Assembly (NCBI RefSeq): GCF_037325665.1
Contig: NC_090248.1
Span: 23,331,699-23,395,698, forward strand
DNA from: Littorina saxatilis
Taxonomy: Eukaryota; Mollusca; Gastropoda; Littorinimorpha; Littorinidae
Direction of reading: 5' to 3'
Length of the DNA: 64,000 nt
The translations under genes and the position numbers were made by a program. Within the stretch, counting starts at the first letter, position 1, and each line of letters starts with the position of its first letter. The notes under the pieces are model-generated. The model did not search any database. It was not told the origin of the DNA and saw only the letters and a program-made list of their open reading frames with translations. Shown here piece by piece: positions 45,301-59,600 of the stretch.

Positions 45301-48300
45301 TCTCCGTGTGTGTGAATGAGTGTATGTGCGCCTTGAGTCGCCTGTTGGTGAGATATGTGCGCGTTATAAATATTCGTATTATTATTATATAAAAAAAAAA
45401 CTACCACGGAATTATCCGCGCCCTCTCCCACTTACCCACCTCCACCCCTTCCAGACATGCCAGCTGTCGTCGTCGTCGGTGTTGCTGTTGTAGGGGCGGT
45501 GGCGTTCAACAGTGCAGTGTAGTTCTGAACATGATACAAGTTCTCCACGGCCGTGATATCTGCACACAGCGACACGAAAATCGCATTGGTGTATGTTTGT
45601 TAAGTCTTATGTCCATAAGTGGCCAAGTCTATACTTCGAGAAACTCACTGCACGAAGCTTTAGCACTTAATATATTTGGTAAAAATACTTCGAAATGTCT
45701 TATGTGTTTGAGTGGCGACAGCAAGTGCCGTAACATTTGGAAAATGCCCAACTCCTAGACGCCCCCCTTCTTCTTCGCCTACCCCTCCCCTTCCTCCTCC
45801 TCCTCCCCCCCCCCCCCCCCAATCCGCTTGTCCCAGTCCTCCCTGGCAACGCCGATCCAAAATTATTTACCATGACAGATTAAAAACCGACCTGATTCGT
45901 CCAGCAGCTCGCTAGCATCCTCCTGTAGAAAGGCCAGCTCCTCCGAACCTGGTTTGTTGACCACTAAGGACGTCACAGGGGTCACGAACTTGTACTTTAG
46001 TAAAACAGATATAAGGAAACACAATCAGAATAAAAACTTTTAGAAGTAGTTCCCTCGCGATATAACCTTCGTGGTTGAAAACGACGTTTAACACCAAATA
46101 AAGAAAGAAAGAAAGAAGTAGTTAGCTGGGTCAATGAAATACAGTTATAGTTTTCTTCACGGTTAGAACAAAGATTGACCATGCATGTCATGGCGGACAA
46201 TTCGCTGCGAGAATGATGGAGATTCCATAACCGAATGCTCACCTGATGAAAAAGAAAAACAACGCAATAAGGTACATCTTAAAATTCTTTTTCTCTGCCT
46301 GAAACTGAAAAAAAAACCACCTTTGTCACATGAATACTGATACTGTGGTTATTCACAGCGATACTTATCGATTTTCCAAGTGCAGTATTGACTACGACAA
46401 AGTCAAAATAAAACCGGCTACTTTGTTCAAGCCACAAAATGCTTCATATTTAGTCACGATTGTGCAATACACATTTCAGCACTCCGTGTCTCTTACCTTC
46501 AGCGCCAACTGCAAGGCTTTGTTTTTCAGTTCTTGCTTCTTCAGTTCTTCGTGCTCTCCCACTCTCTCCTTGAGCATCTCGCGGATGGTGAGGTAGGCCC
46601 ACATCTTCTCCGCCACCGCCGTCAGATCCTTGACCTCCAGAAGGCCGCAGGTGGGCATCTCGGCACGTGCAATAGGCTCAGGGTCAGGCACCACTGTCAG
46701 GTTGATCGCACCTGCAACAAAATAATAATAACAATAACAGTAACAGCAAAATCAACAAAACTTTGTTGTCTATTTTAGTGAGTATACATTTGAAAGGAAA
46801 ATTGTCTTGGACACATGTCTAAACCTGCAACAAAATAACAATAACGTTAAAACTGAGTACGTTTTTGACGCATCGTACACTGCCTATCAACCTTGCATAC
46901 CTATGACAAAAAGTTAGGATATTTGGACACAGCAATAACAAGTGTAACCGAGGTGCCGAAACACCACAATCACCTTTGGAGGCGAAGTGCAATCAAACAG
47001 GATTGAGAATGTTAGGGCCAATTTCTTAGTCCTATTAAAAACTGTTATGCAAACCCGAAGGTTTCCATGAACATACAGACAATCGGAAACCACCAGACCC
47101 CATCACAAACAGAATTCCACAATCCACCGGTGTTGACTTAAAGGCCAACAACTGGGGTGTAGAGTCTGCTGTGAAAGGAGCGGTAGCCTCCCTTGTCACA
47201 ATCGCCCCCGTTTGAATGAACTTCGTCCCGAAGTTCCGAACCGGGGGACCACTGTCCATCCCAAGTTCGCAGAATGGGAACAGCACGAAAATGCTCGGTG
47301 GTCATATTATGCCATGCCATTACCTGAACATATCATGCCGAGTCCCACCCTGCTCGCAGCGCCAGATGTAACCGAGGTGCCGTAACACTACGATCACCTC
47401 GGGAGGCGAAGTCCAATCAAACAGGATTGAGAATGTTAGGGCCAATTTCTTAGCCCTATAAAAACTGTTATGCAAACCCGAAGGTTTCCATGAACATACA
47501 GACAATCGAAAACCACCAGACCCCATCACAAACAGAATTCCACAATCCACCGGTGTTGACTTAAACCAACAACTCGGGTGCAGAGTCTGCTGTAAAAGGA
47601 GCGGTAGCCTCCCCTGTCACACAAGTAAAAACGGCTCGAGGCAACGGTTCTTTTCTCAGATGCCAAGGTAACATTTTAAGTGTGTGCAATGCTATAGAGG
47701 TACATCTGCCTGCCTGATAACTTGCACGAAAATGACAATGACAATGACAATGCGAAAAGAGGCACTTAGAACTCTTTTTTTTTTTTTTTCCTTTTTCTTC
47801 TCTTTCTCTTTCTCCTCTTCACTCTCATCTCTTCTCTTCTTTCTACTCTTCTCTCTCTCTCTTTCTTTTTTCCTTATCTCTCTTTTTACATTTAGTCAAG
47901 TTTTGACTAAATGTTTTAAAGTAGAGGGGGGAATCGAGACGAGGGTGTGGTGTATGTGTGTGTGTGCGTGTGTGTGTGTAGAGCGATTGAGAGTAAACTA
48001 CTGGACCGATCTTTATGAAATTTGACATGAGAGTTCCTGGGTATGACATCCCCGGAAATTTTTTTGATTTTTTCGATAAATGTCTTTGATGACGTCATAT
48101 CCGGCTTTTTGTAAAAGTTGAGGCGGCACTGTCACACCCTCATTTTGGCCAAGCAATCTTCGACGAAGGCCGGGTTTAGTATTGCATTTCAGCTTGGTGG
48201 CTTAAAAATTAATTAATGACTTTGGTCATTAAAAATCTGAAAATTGTAATTAAAATTATTTTTTTATAAAACGATCCAAATTTACGTTCATCTTACTCTT

Positions 48301-51300
48301 CATCATTTTCTGATTCCAAAAACATATAAATATGTTATATTCGGATTAAAAACAAGGTCTGAAAATTAAACATATAAAAATTATTATCAATGTAACCGTG
48401 TGCCGAAACACTACGATCACCTCGGGAAGCGAAGTGCAATCAAACAGGATTAAAAATGTTAGGGCTAATTTCTTAGCCCTATAAAAACTGTTATGCAAAC
48501 CCGAAGGTTTCTATGAACATACAGACAATCGGAAACCACCAGACCCCATCACAAAAAGAATTCCACAACTCACCGGTGTTGACTTTAAAGGCCAACAACT
48601 CGGGTGCAGAGTCTATTGTGAAAGGAGCGGTAGCCTCCCCTGTCATAATCGCCCCCGTTTGAGTGAACCTCGTCCCGAAGTTCCGAACCGGGGGACCACT
48701 GTCCATCCCAAGTTCGCAGAATGGGAACAGCACGAAAATGTTCAGTGGTCATATTATGCCATTACCTGAACATATCATGCCGAGTTCCATCCCTGCTCGC
48801 AAGCGCCAGATGTAACCGAGTGCCGAAACACTACGATCATCTCGGGAAGCGAAGTGCAATCAAACAGGATTGAAAATGTTAGGGCTAATTTCTTAGCCCT
48901 ATAAAAACTGTTATGCAAACACGAAGGTTTCTATGAACATACAGACAATCGGAAACCACCAGACCCCATCACAAAAAGAATTCCACAACTCACCGGTGTT
49001 GACTTTAAAGGCCAACAACTCGGGTGCAGAGTCTATTGTGAAAGGAGCGGTAGCCTCCCCTGTCACATCAAAATCAAATTTCCGAAATCGAATGAAAAAC
49101 ACTTTCATCTTATTCCTTGTCGGTTCCTGATTCCAAAAACATATAGATATGATATGTTTGGATTAAAAACACGCTCAGAAAGTTAAAACGAAGAGAGGTA
49201 CCGAAAAGCGTGCTATCCTTCTCAGCGCAACTACTACCCCGCTCTTCTTGTCAATTTCACTGCCTTTGTCACGAGCGGTGGACTGACGATGCTACGAGTA
49301 TACGGTCTTGCTGAAAAATGGCATTGCGTTCAGTTTCATTCTGTGAGTTCGACAGCTTGACTAAATGTTGTATTTTCGCCTTACGCGACTTGTTCTTCTC
49401 TTCTTCTCTCTCCTTTTTTTTTTTTTTCCTCTCTTCTTTTCTTCTTTATGTATTTATTTTATTTTGTTTGTTTCATTCTCTTTTTGCTTGTCCCGACGCT
49501 TGTTCCTTCTCCCAGTATGCTCCCACGCCGTCCCGTCCCAGCACTCACTGCAACATCCACCCCTGAACTAATGTCTTAGAACTATTTTAGGATTTGCGCC
49601 ATATAAGTATCCTCATGATTGCAATTATTAAAAGGCCGTCTTTCGAAAAAATACCCGAGGAAGGGCGGCAGGGTAGCAGCAAATGTGCAGTCGACTGACC
49701 TTTGACGCCCGAGGCCTGTAGCAGGACCTGCAGGGCGGTCTGGTTGAGACGAACCAGCTTGCCGGCTATCACCAGCTCTGATCCGTTGAAGAACTTCTGG
49801 AACTGGGTCCTGGTCAGAGTCTGGACGTCCACCTCGCTGTCCAGGTAGCTCGCGCGGACCCCGGTCAGTAGCAGTGTGGACAGCTCGGCGTAGAAACCTT
49901 GGATCTGTCCAGGAGAAAAAAAAGGTGTATGTACAGTTGTGGAGCAATACGTGCGGTGTAAAGTAACTCAGCACGATGTGATGAATACAGTGGGTGCAGA
50001 TCCATGGCCCCACTGGACCGACGGATGCCGCGCGCGGGTGTGTGTCAGTGTATGTTTTAGCGCTTGCATATGCGTGCGCTTGCGTGCGTGCGCATCCGTG
50101 TATATTAATGTGCGTGCGTTTTTAAAAATGATCCCATCAACACATGTATTCAACAACCAATTTCTTCCAATCAACGTGTCGGTAGTAACCCCACCTGAAG
50201 CGCTGCGTCAGCGTCTTGGTAGATCCTGCGCCCGACGCCATGATTCTGAAGCGCCATCTTTTTCACTAGTGGCCAATCAGCGTCCTTGCCGAACGCAAGC
50301 CCGTACACCGCCACGTTCTTCCGGTTCTGCTCGCGCACTTTCTGCAAGATGGCGGACCTGTCCGTGTCCCCTCTTGTGGGTCTTCCGTCCGTGAGAAAGA
50401 TGATGAGAGAGTTGTCTCCCTGCACTGTCGGATCTTCGTTCAGGAACTCCAGCCCTTTGCTCATGGCCGAGTCGATGTTCGTGTCTGCAAATGATAGTGA
50501 CAGGAAAGACACGTTAGGGGAAGGGATTCTTACTGGAAGGGTTTGTGACAGATTCACTGATTCGACGATTCACCTTGAAAACCGATAGGGTGCTAATTAG
50601 TGCGAGTTAATATATTACATTAACATAGAAAAACAATCAAAAACAATGCGTTATCTGGCGTGGTGTGCGCGAGAGAGTGTGAAAGTGAGTAGGACCCACG
50701 CGCTAGGATGGATTGATTGAAATCTCAAATAAATCTCAGTTTCAACCAATCCCATCCAGCGCTTGAGATCCACTGACCACTTGGCAATGTTCTTGTGCAC
50801 ACGACCCCTGATAGCTGACTTACATCCACGAGCCTTGAGAGATCCCACATACTCCATGGCCCACTGGATGGTTATAGGATTGACTGGAAGTAGCTGCTTC
50901 TTCCAGAAGGTGGCTCTCGAGTTGAACTGGAAGAAATTGTTGACATAAAAGAAATAAAAAAAGGCACTGTCGTGATTTCAGCCAGAGAGTTTTGGTGACG
51001 CACACATTCCAGCGTTAACAAATGTACACCATTAAAAATCAAACTAAACGGTTAACATAATGCAGTTGGTTGCATTATTATTCCAGAAGGAGGCATTCAG
51101 GTTGTACTGAAAATTCACTTATGCTAACTGTGTAGAAATGTTGACGGAATTAAATTATTTAAAGTATGGGTCAAAGAATCGACGAAAGTTCATCAGAAGT
51201 AAACAAACATGAAACTTACTTTTGAATGAAGAAATACAAAAACCAAACCCCCAAAATGGTACAAAATCAACGATGCAAAGAATAGTTGATTGGATGACGC

Positions 51301-52173
51301 GTAGCTACGTTTTAGGTAAAGGCGTTGTTTGTGTTGAGAAAGTTGCACTCGATCAAGATTGAACATTGAGTTTAGGTGAGTAGACTTACCCCATCATCCT
51401 GCAAACACTGACCTGCATGAGAGCGAATCTGTCTGCAGGGGCCATGTCAGTCAAAATGACTCGCATGGCGTCTTGCAGCTGTCCCAGTTTCTCCATCATC
51501 ATGGAGGTGCTGGTGTCCAGGATGAAGAGCACGTCTTTGGGGATAGGGTCACGCACCGGCGGGGCGAAGAAGTGAACGAAGTATCCGTTCACACTCTGTA
51601 TAATAACAGTTTAAAACAGATGTGTGTATATACAATGTACCAAAATCACCAAACAGGTGGACAGTGTTTTGCTCTGTTTAAACACACACGCTGGCTTAAT
51701 TACTGCGTGAAAAGCATACATTTTGTAAATGAATACTTGTTTTTATCATACATAGTCTGCTTTGACTGCGGACTTAATTTGAAAAATTGCAATGTTGATA
51801 CCGCGAAAGCCTATTCAGAATGCGTGACGCACAAAATAAAATGCAGTTGCAAAAACAATCAAACTGACAACTGCTTAATCCTAATTAAACCTAAAAAACA
51901 CGAAAGGTTAAATTGTTGGAACGTTTTATTCGGAGAAAAAAGCATACATTCACAAGAATTTCGACCTAACCCCCTTTACAGTAGACCAACAAGAGACACA
52001 ACAGAAACAAAATATATGCTCCTGTGAATTATCTCAGAATGTTCCCAAGATGGTCGCAGCAATGACAATAACAACTAATTAAACAGCTTTATAATAATAA
52101 TAATAATGATAATGGACACTTATTAATCGCCACTTCTCACCAGAGCTCACGGCGATGTACAATAGCAACAGCG

Positions 52174-52211
<38 letters not shown>

Positions 52212-52232
52212 CATTCACGCACACACACACAT

Positions 52233-52322
<90 letters not shown>

Positions 52323-53873
52323 CAATACCGTTTGTATATAAACTGACCAAGGCTTCCCCAGCGTAGAGACTCCGGCTGTAAATATAACAAAGAAAGTAAA
52401 TTGCAGTTGCACAAATAACAAAAGTAACAACTGTTCTGTTAACTGACCATGACTTCCCCAGCGTCGAGACTCCTGTTGACGTCATACTTGACGGTGAAGA
52501 GGCCTGAGAGGCCGTCAGGAGACATGCCCTGTATCTGCTGGTCACGAACCGTGGGCCTATAGCTGACGTGGGCCTGACGTCGACTCGGTCTCTCAATATT
52601 CACCAGCTTGTTCATGTCTGTTGGAATATTCAGTGGGTTTGGCATGAAATATCACTTGGTGATATAATTATGCATAAGCTCAAGTTAATATACACCAAAT
52701 ATGAAGCAATTCGCTCAACATACCTAGAAGTTATTAGCGTTTTTATTGGTGACATTTGTTTGGGTGACCCTGTATGTGTTCCCCTTGTCATTGTTGATTC
52801 AAGCAGAGTTGTCTCAGTAAACGGAACGAAACCCATCATAACAATCTTAAAAGGGCTTTGTTTTTGTTTTACATGATTGTGACATATGCTGGCAAGCTTT
52901 GTTTTGGATTCCCATTCCCATATTAAAGTTTAGGCCTTAATCTCATCTGCATTACTACGTGGCCGCAAACAGGACAAGGTAATTTTAAACAGACAGATGA
53001 GATTGTTTTTTGTTGTTGTTTCCGCACTCCATCTCCAACTAGACAGCATTTAGTTTAGAATAATCACATTAAAATTAAAAGAATTCTAACGTTTTACCGT
53101 GGAAGAGTCTTCACAGAAATTGAGAATGACCCAGTAACCAAGTGATTTTGTGAAAGTGTAAATTGAAAGTGAAATGCACAGTCTTATCAGACCATGCTCA
53201 GTACAAAAGTTCCTTCAGGTATCAACGCTATCGATAGCTTGGGGAAAATCCACTTTTACCGGAAACGTTAAAGTTGGCCAGGCGGTCGCTTCTGATTGGT
53301 GGGACAACCAGATCGATGATGTCACGGTTCTCCTCTATCGACACGTCAATGCGCATGTCCTCCACAGGTTGACCAGGGTCAATGTACAACACGTGATTGT
53401 AGGTGCCCAATCGGCGCTCCAGGATCTCCTGGTAGGTCAGGTTGAAGGTCACATTCTCAAAGGGGGCCACTTTCAAGGCCACTCGGAACTGGTTGGTTTC
53501 TCGTGGTCTGATGATCGAAAGCAAATATTAGGTTAAAAAAAGAAAGAAAGACAGTTCGTGAGCTTAACCGATTTGAGCGGTGTCTTCCTAAAGTCCAGCC
53601 ATTTCTTGGCTTTCCAATTATGCTGTATATATATTAAAATCTTCGCTCATTCATAAACTTGCAAAATGTTTACACCAACAATTTGGCACTCACTCACATA
53701 ATCGTTCAGTCTATGAAATAGAGAGGGAGAGAGATGGAGAATAGTATGAAGGTAAGGCAATAAGCTTGATCAATTCAAAATGCATGTTTTGTTTTGGTTT
53801 TGTGAGAGTATTAGTTCTTGATTATTTCATGGGCACGTACGTGATACGTGCATGGCAGTCAAGGGGTTAAGGG

Positions 53874-53944
<71 letters not shown>

Positions 53945-53962
53945 CACACACACACACACACG

Positions 53963-54013
<51 letters not shown>

Positions 54014-56658
54014 CTGGGTGACCCTGCCCCCACTGGCAGCCCCCTTTGGAATTGAGGTGTTGAAGTTATACTGTTTGAGAGCCTTGTCTCGCTCCTCCAC
54101 CCGGCCCTGGTATGCCTTGCCTTCGATTTCCCTGCACACACACACAGAATGATATGTTTGGGGTTAGATCATTCTTGGTTGTACTTGGTGTTCTCAACCT
54201 TGGCATTATGTTTATGCGTTTGTATTCATTTCAGAGCACACAAAGAAGTCGCGTAAAGCGATATCAAACATTAGTCTATCTGTTGGGCTTCTATTTGTAA
54301 CGAAGGGGATTGATAAGTAAAGGAAAGCAGTTACCAAAGATAAAATGAATGCTAACATTGTAAAGGGACAGTGGCGTGGTTACGCTGTGTTGTTCTTTTT
54401 GTTGGTTGTTTGTTTGTTTGTTTGTTTGTCAGTTTCCTCGTTTGTTTCTTTGTTTACGTGCTTGCTCTCTTGCTTCCTTGCTTGCTTCCTTGTTTGTTGT
54501 TTGTTTGCTTGTTTGTTAATTTGTTTAAAAAGCAAAGAACTCCGATCAACCTAATAGAACAAAAACTACAAGCAAACTAAGGGTAAAAGAACTTCAACAT
54601 TTCATTATAGAATATTTACACATCGGGAGGAACAAAAGCAACGACAAAATATCTACCGTATTGGGGACAACTTGGAAACTACGTAAACCCACTAACACAC
54701 ACAACCCAAACCCCCGCGCCCCTACCCCCCTCCCCGCCCACATACACATGCACTGGAAACTGACTATCGTCACCAACTAATTAGGCAATATGCTCCTTTA
54801 AACCTGCTTATCTGTTGTGAAATCATTATCAGAGTGATATGTACAACAAACTCGTTGCCATGGGAATATGATTAAAAACATGCACACCGCTTGTTGTTCT
54901 AGCTAGGAACGCTGTTATCATAGAACTCAGTTAATAACAGGTTGTCATCTGCATTTTGATATCTTTGTCTGTCACAAACCTGTCACTCGCAGCATGGCGT
55001 TTTGGAGGATAAGGCCAAACAAAAATATATGTTGGTTTAGGGTAACCCGACCGACCCTATTTTTCCAGCCGACCCTAAAACTTCTTTTTTTCATTTCTAC
55101 AACAACAAACTTTTGGCACATTTTGCGAACCATACCGAGACTAGGGGAAGTAACCTCCTTTAAAATCGACTAAATCTTTTTTTAAAAATGATATATATAT
55201 TTTTTTTAAAGCCGAGCTACGGACCCTATCTTTTTTGGTCACGTTTACCCTAAACCAACATTATATTTTTGTTTGGCCTAATGCATGGTTTCCATTCTGT
55301 TACGATTCTTGTCTGAAGTGCCAAACACATTTTCTGTGTGCAATTTTGTCAGATGGTTTATTGCACGTGCTGTCAGAAGACATGCTTGCTTGAAAAGCGC
55401 GTAACCCCTAAACTGTCACCAGATACAAGGATGATAATGTCTGTCACATAAATCTAGCTTGTTGGATACATTTGTTCGTCTTTTCTTTCCTTTCTTGCGT
55501 TATACATGTAGCCGTCTGCTTTTCTGACCCCTTCGCACTGTGTGGATTCCTTAAAGCCATATGTACTCGATGACTATACACGCTAATTGCTTTACCAACA
55601 GCTGGAGACAGACTAAATTAAGTTCTCTGCAAAATATTGTGGTCTAGGACCCCTTAAATGTTGAGATATTTGAATTTTCATTTTGATCTGGATCGTCCTA
55701 TTTATAGATTTGGCAACACATGTAACGTTGATGCAAGGGAGAGAACACCGCGGCTTTGTTGACATCCTCACTTTTTCAGAGGCTAGAACAAGCTGTAATG
55801 CATGTATTATGGTCCGCGCATGGTGACGTATCGTCATTATATGGTCTTATGGTGCGTTTGACATCGATTGTGGGCAAACTACACTTTGTAAACACGGGAG
55901 TGCGTTAGTATGCCTTTAAAGATACAGTAGATCCTGCCTATAACCATAGACCTATATTAGAATAACGATCACCTAGCTAAAGGACCAACCAAAAGGGGTC
56001 GCTGTAGACAGCTGGTCATTACGGGTAGGTAATTTATATACATAGAAGAAAAACGCCCGTTCTGTAACCAGTTTTGAACACAGAGTGATTAATGATAAAA
56101 GCAAAAGGAGCAGATTTTAATAGTGTTTAATGGAACATTATTGTTTACCATATGATAATTATGTGCTACCTTTAGCTAGTAGAGTTATGTACTATGTCAC
56201 ACTGTGTGCACCACTGGTAACAGAACGACGGGCGCAGTGGCGTGGTGGTAAGACGTCGGCCTCCTAATCGGGAGGTCGTGAGTCCGAATCCCGGTCGCTG
56301 CCGCCTGGTGGGTTAAGAGTGGAGATTTTTCCGATCTCCCAGGTCAACTTATGTGCAGACCTGCTAGTGACTTAACCCCCTTCGTGTGTACACGCAAGCA
56401 CAAGACCAAGTGCGCACGGAAAAGATCCTCAGGTAATCCATGTCAAAGTTCGGTGGGTTATGAAAACACGAAAATACCCAGCATGCCTACTCAATGAAAG
56501 CGGAGTGAAGCTGACTATGCTCTCAGAGTATAGTGTGGGGAACCCAAATGGGCAAACGAGCTCACAAGTAAGGCCAAAAAAAAAAATAGGTCTGTTTACG
56601 GTAACCCGACCGACCCTAGTTTTTTCGCGCGACCCTAGACTTTTTTTGGCATTTGAGG

Positions 56659-56692
<34 letters not shown>

Positions 56693-59600
56693 GTTTTTTT
56701 GGCAAAATAACGTAAAAATATGGTTTTTTGGAAAAAAAAAAAAAAAATCACGACCTACCGACCCTATTTTTTTAGCCTATGTTACCGTAAACAGACCTTT
56801 TTTTTTTTGGCCTAACCAGAACATTCTGGAACGCTGAAGAAGAAGAAGGTAAGAGAACGGGTGTTCAAAGGTGGAGCACTTCAGTTCAGAGTGTAGTTGT
56901 TGTTATGGTTCCTGTATGTTGTTGAGTTATTAAGATTCTCACCATCTTATTCGCGTATTACGTAAGTCTATTGTAGGGGTTAATTGTGAACGTTGCAAAC
57001 ACATTCATATTTGAACTTATTTACCGAAAGCACACGAAAGGAACATTTTGAAGCATAGTCCTTGACATAGCACCCCGCCCCACCCCCCACCCCCCCAAAA
57101 AAAAGAGGAAAAAAAAGGAGAGAAAAAAAGAGATAATAAAGGAAAAAACATTATCAAACAGTGGCTACGCACGCGCTCAACCTTTCAGCCAATTGGCTTC
57201 CTTAACTCACAGATAAGCCAAGAACAACAGTAAGCATAATGAGAAAAGCACAACAATTCGGTGACCGTCGCTCTGTACTGTAGACAACAATGTCTTCAAG
57301 GTGCACTCGCTGACGTTCCGCGAATAGTCTCTGCACCATAACTGTTGACTGCTCTGCAACTTGATAATACCTCATAAATCTCATTTTTATTTTCCTTTTC
57401 TTTCTCCTATTTTGTGCCTTTTTTCCTTCCCGTTTGTCATCTCTCCTCTTTCCTTTCTTTCGTTTATTCCCTTGTTGTAGTTGTCTCTTTTATTTTGAGT
57501 TTGTTCTTGTTATTGCATTGTTCCCTGTTTGTTTATTAACTCTAATATGTGACCCTCCACCACGAAATGAGTCGCATGTCACCTCGCGCAGTTGAAGTCC
57601 GGGGAGTGTCTGGTAACAGTGTGAGGGTCACCTTAGTCACAGGCTTATAACTCAAACAGTTTTCGCTCTTTTCTAAAACGGTTTTCACCACTGGATAGAG
57701 CATAAAAAACCTCAATAGGAAAATGTAAAAATATGAAAATCATGCAAAGGTGACATGCGACTCATTTCGTGGTGGAGGGTCACATATGAGTGTTTATTAA
57801 TTTACTCTTCCAGAAGCATCTGCTTTTTTTCTTATTTGTTTTCTTCTTTTCTCCTTCTATATAGTGGGCGTTCAGCGTTAAAATGATCTGCGCTTCTATT
57901 TTACAATCACTAGAGGCTAGGTGAGCAATTAACATTTTCTAAAACATTCGACTGATTTGCATAGATTTGCATACACAGTCGACAGCATACGAACGACAAT
58001 TTGCACGGATACTTCAAGCCAGCAACGACCAAAAATGATATGTGGACTTAATAACCACGTACTGACTCCCGACTCCCCCCCCCCCCCCCCCCCCCCGATC
58101 GAGCATTGTACTTTTCCACAACCTTGCACAGCATTGTGACAGCATGATGACAGGCACCAGCTATTGGGGGGGGGGGGGGGTTCAGTACAAGTATTTAACA
58201 AATCCGACAGTATCTGCATTTTTTTAAAACTAGGCCAAAACTAAAAATAAAAAAAAAAGAGATCAAGGACATAGGTGTTTGTTTTCCCTCAGTGCAAGAA
58301 GGTTTAGAACGGATTTATGAGAAAGCGTCATACGGCAGACAGGCTGACAGGGATTCACCTTGGCTTGTTGACAGGTAGAGCGCCAGGAATAGCGATGTGA
58401 AGCGAGAAGATTACGTCACAAGCGATCCAAGGTCTGGAAACCCTATCGTTATGAAGCTTTGAAAGCACATCAAACGTTCCGAAGAAAGTCAAACGATTTG
58501 GGATGACTGACTTCTCCGTGCAAAGTTCACGTACTTGTGTGGCAGTATTGACGGTATACCAGCTCCAAAAGGGATATTTACTAAGATCACAGTAACCATC
58601 ATTACTATCCATGGTGATAAGAATAACATGGCAGAATTAAAGATACGTTAAACGATTACAGCTATTGCATTGGTACTAATATGCCACAAGCTGCTAGTCT
58701 TTCGGATGAGACGAAAAACCGAGGTCCCTTCGTGTACACTACATTGGGGTGTGCACGTTAAAGATCCCACGATTGACAAAAGGGTCTTTCCTGGCAAAAT
58801 TGTATAGGCATAGATAAAAATTGTCCACCAAATACCCGTGTGACTTGGAATAACAGGCCGTAAAAAGTAAATATTCGCCGTAATGGCTTGAGATTTACTG
58901 GCCGATGTGAATGCGTGATGTATTGTGTAAAAAATTCCATCTCACACGGCAGAAATTAATATGTAAATCGCCGTGAGCTCTTGTGAGAAGGGGCGATTAA
59001 TAAATGTCCATTATTACTATTATTATTAAGAATAATGAACGAAAGACACACATGACAAATATTATGATCACTGAGATATCGCTACTTTGGCGCCAGTTTT
59101 GAGGAAGAGGAGACAAACGTAAACATTACAAAGAAAATACTATAAGATGTTCGGTGGCTTGTTGACAGACCAGCTTTTTTTGTTGGTACAAGGGACCATA
59201 TCGTCTTTTGTTTCATCTTTATCGACCAAGGCCGAAGGCCGCGGTTGATAAATATGAGACAAAAGGCGATATGCTCCCCGAGGACCAACAACAAAATGCT
59301 GGTCTGACGACAAGCCACCAAACATCGTTTTTGTCATCATTTTGGTTGTGCAACAAAATGCACAATAACCCACAGGGAGACGAATTTTTAGAATCCAACT
59401 CCGGGCCACAAAGCATCGTCACAGTAGCTCGAGATAACACGTCAACCTTGTATGTGACGTCAAACATAGCTTGTTGACGCTTTTCTTCCAGTCTGAAAAT
59501 GTACAGAGCTGCGATCATACGTGTGAGTTCAGTAAGTGTTGAGCATATTTCTTTTCTTTTTAAGTGTTTATGACTTTTCGTTGTGGATTTTGCGATTACA

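Noticed and set aside
45436-45524. Alternative ITIH linker exon read as [18 protein letters not shown]
   Set aside because: It leaves a phase mismatch with the next exon. The acceptor at 45560 with donor at 45439 gives a Thr/Ala/Gly linker and restores the frame to the DPHF exon.
51473-52027. 184-codon + strand frame antisense to the ITIH vWA exon
   Set aside because: The first part is the shadow of the exon and the rest is intron sequence with no recognisable domain.
56228-56300. Functional tRNA gene
   Set aside because: Both internal promoter boxes are present, but the sequence runs straight into a SINE body and the cloverleaf is not convincing.
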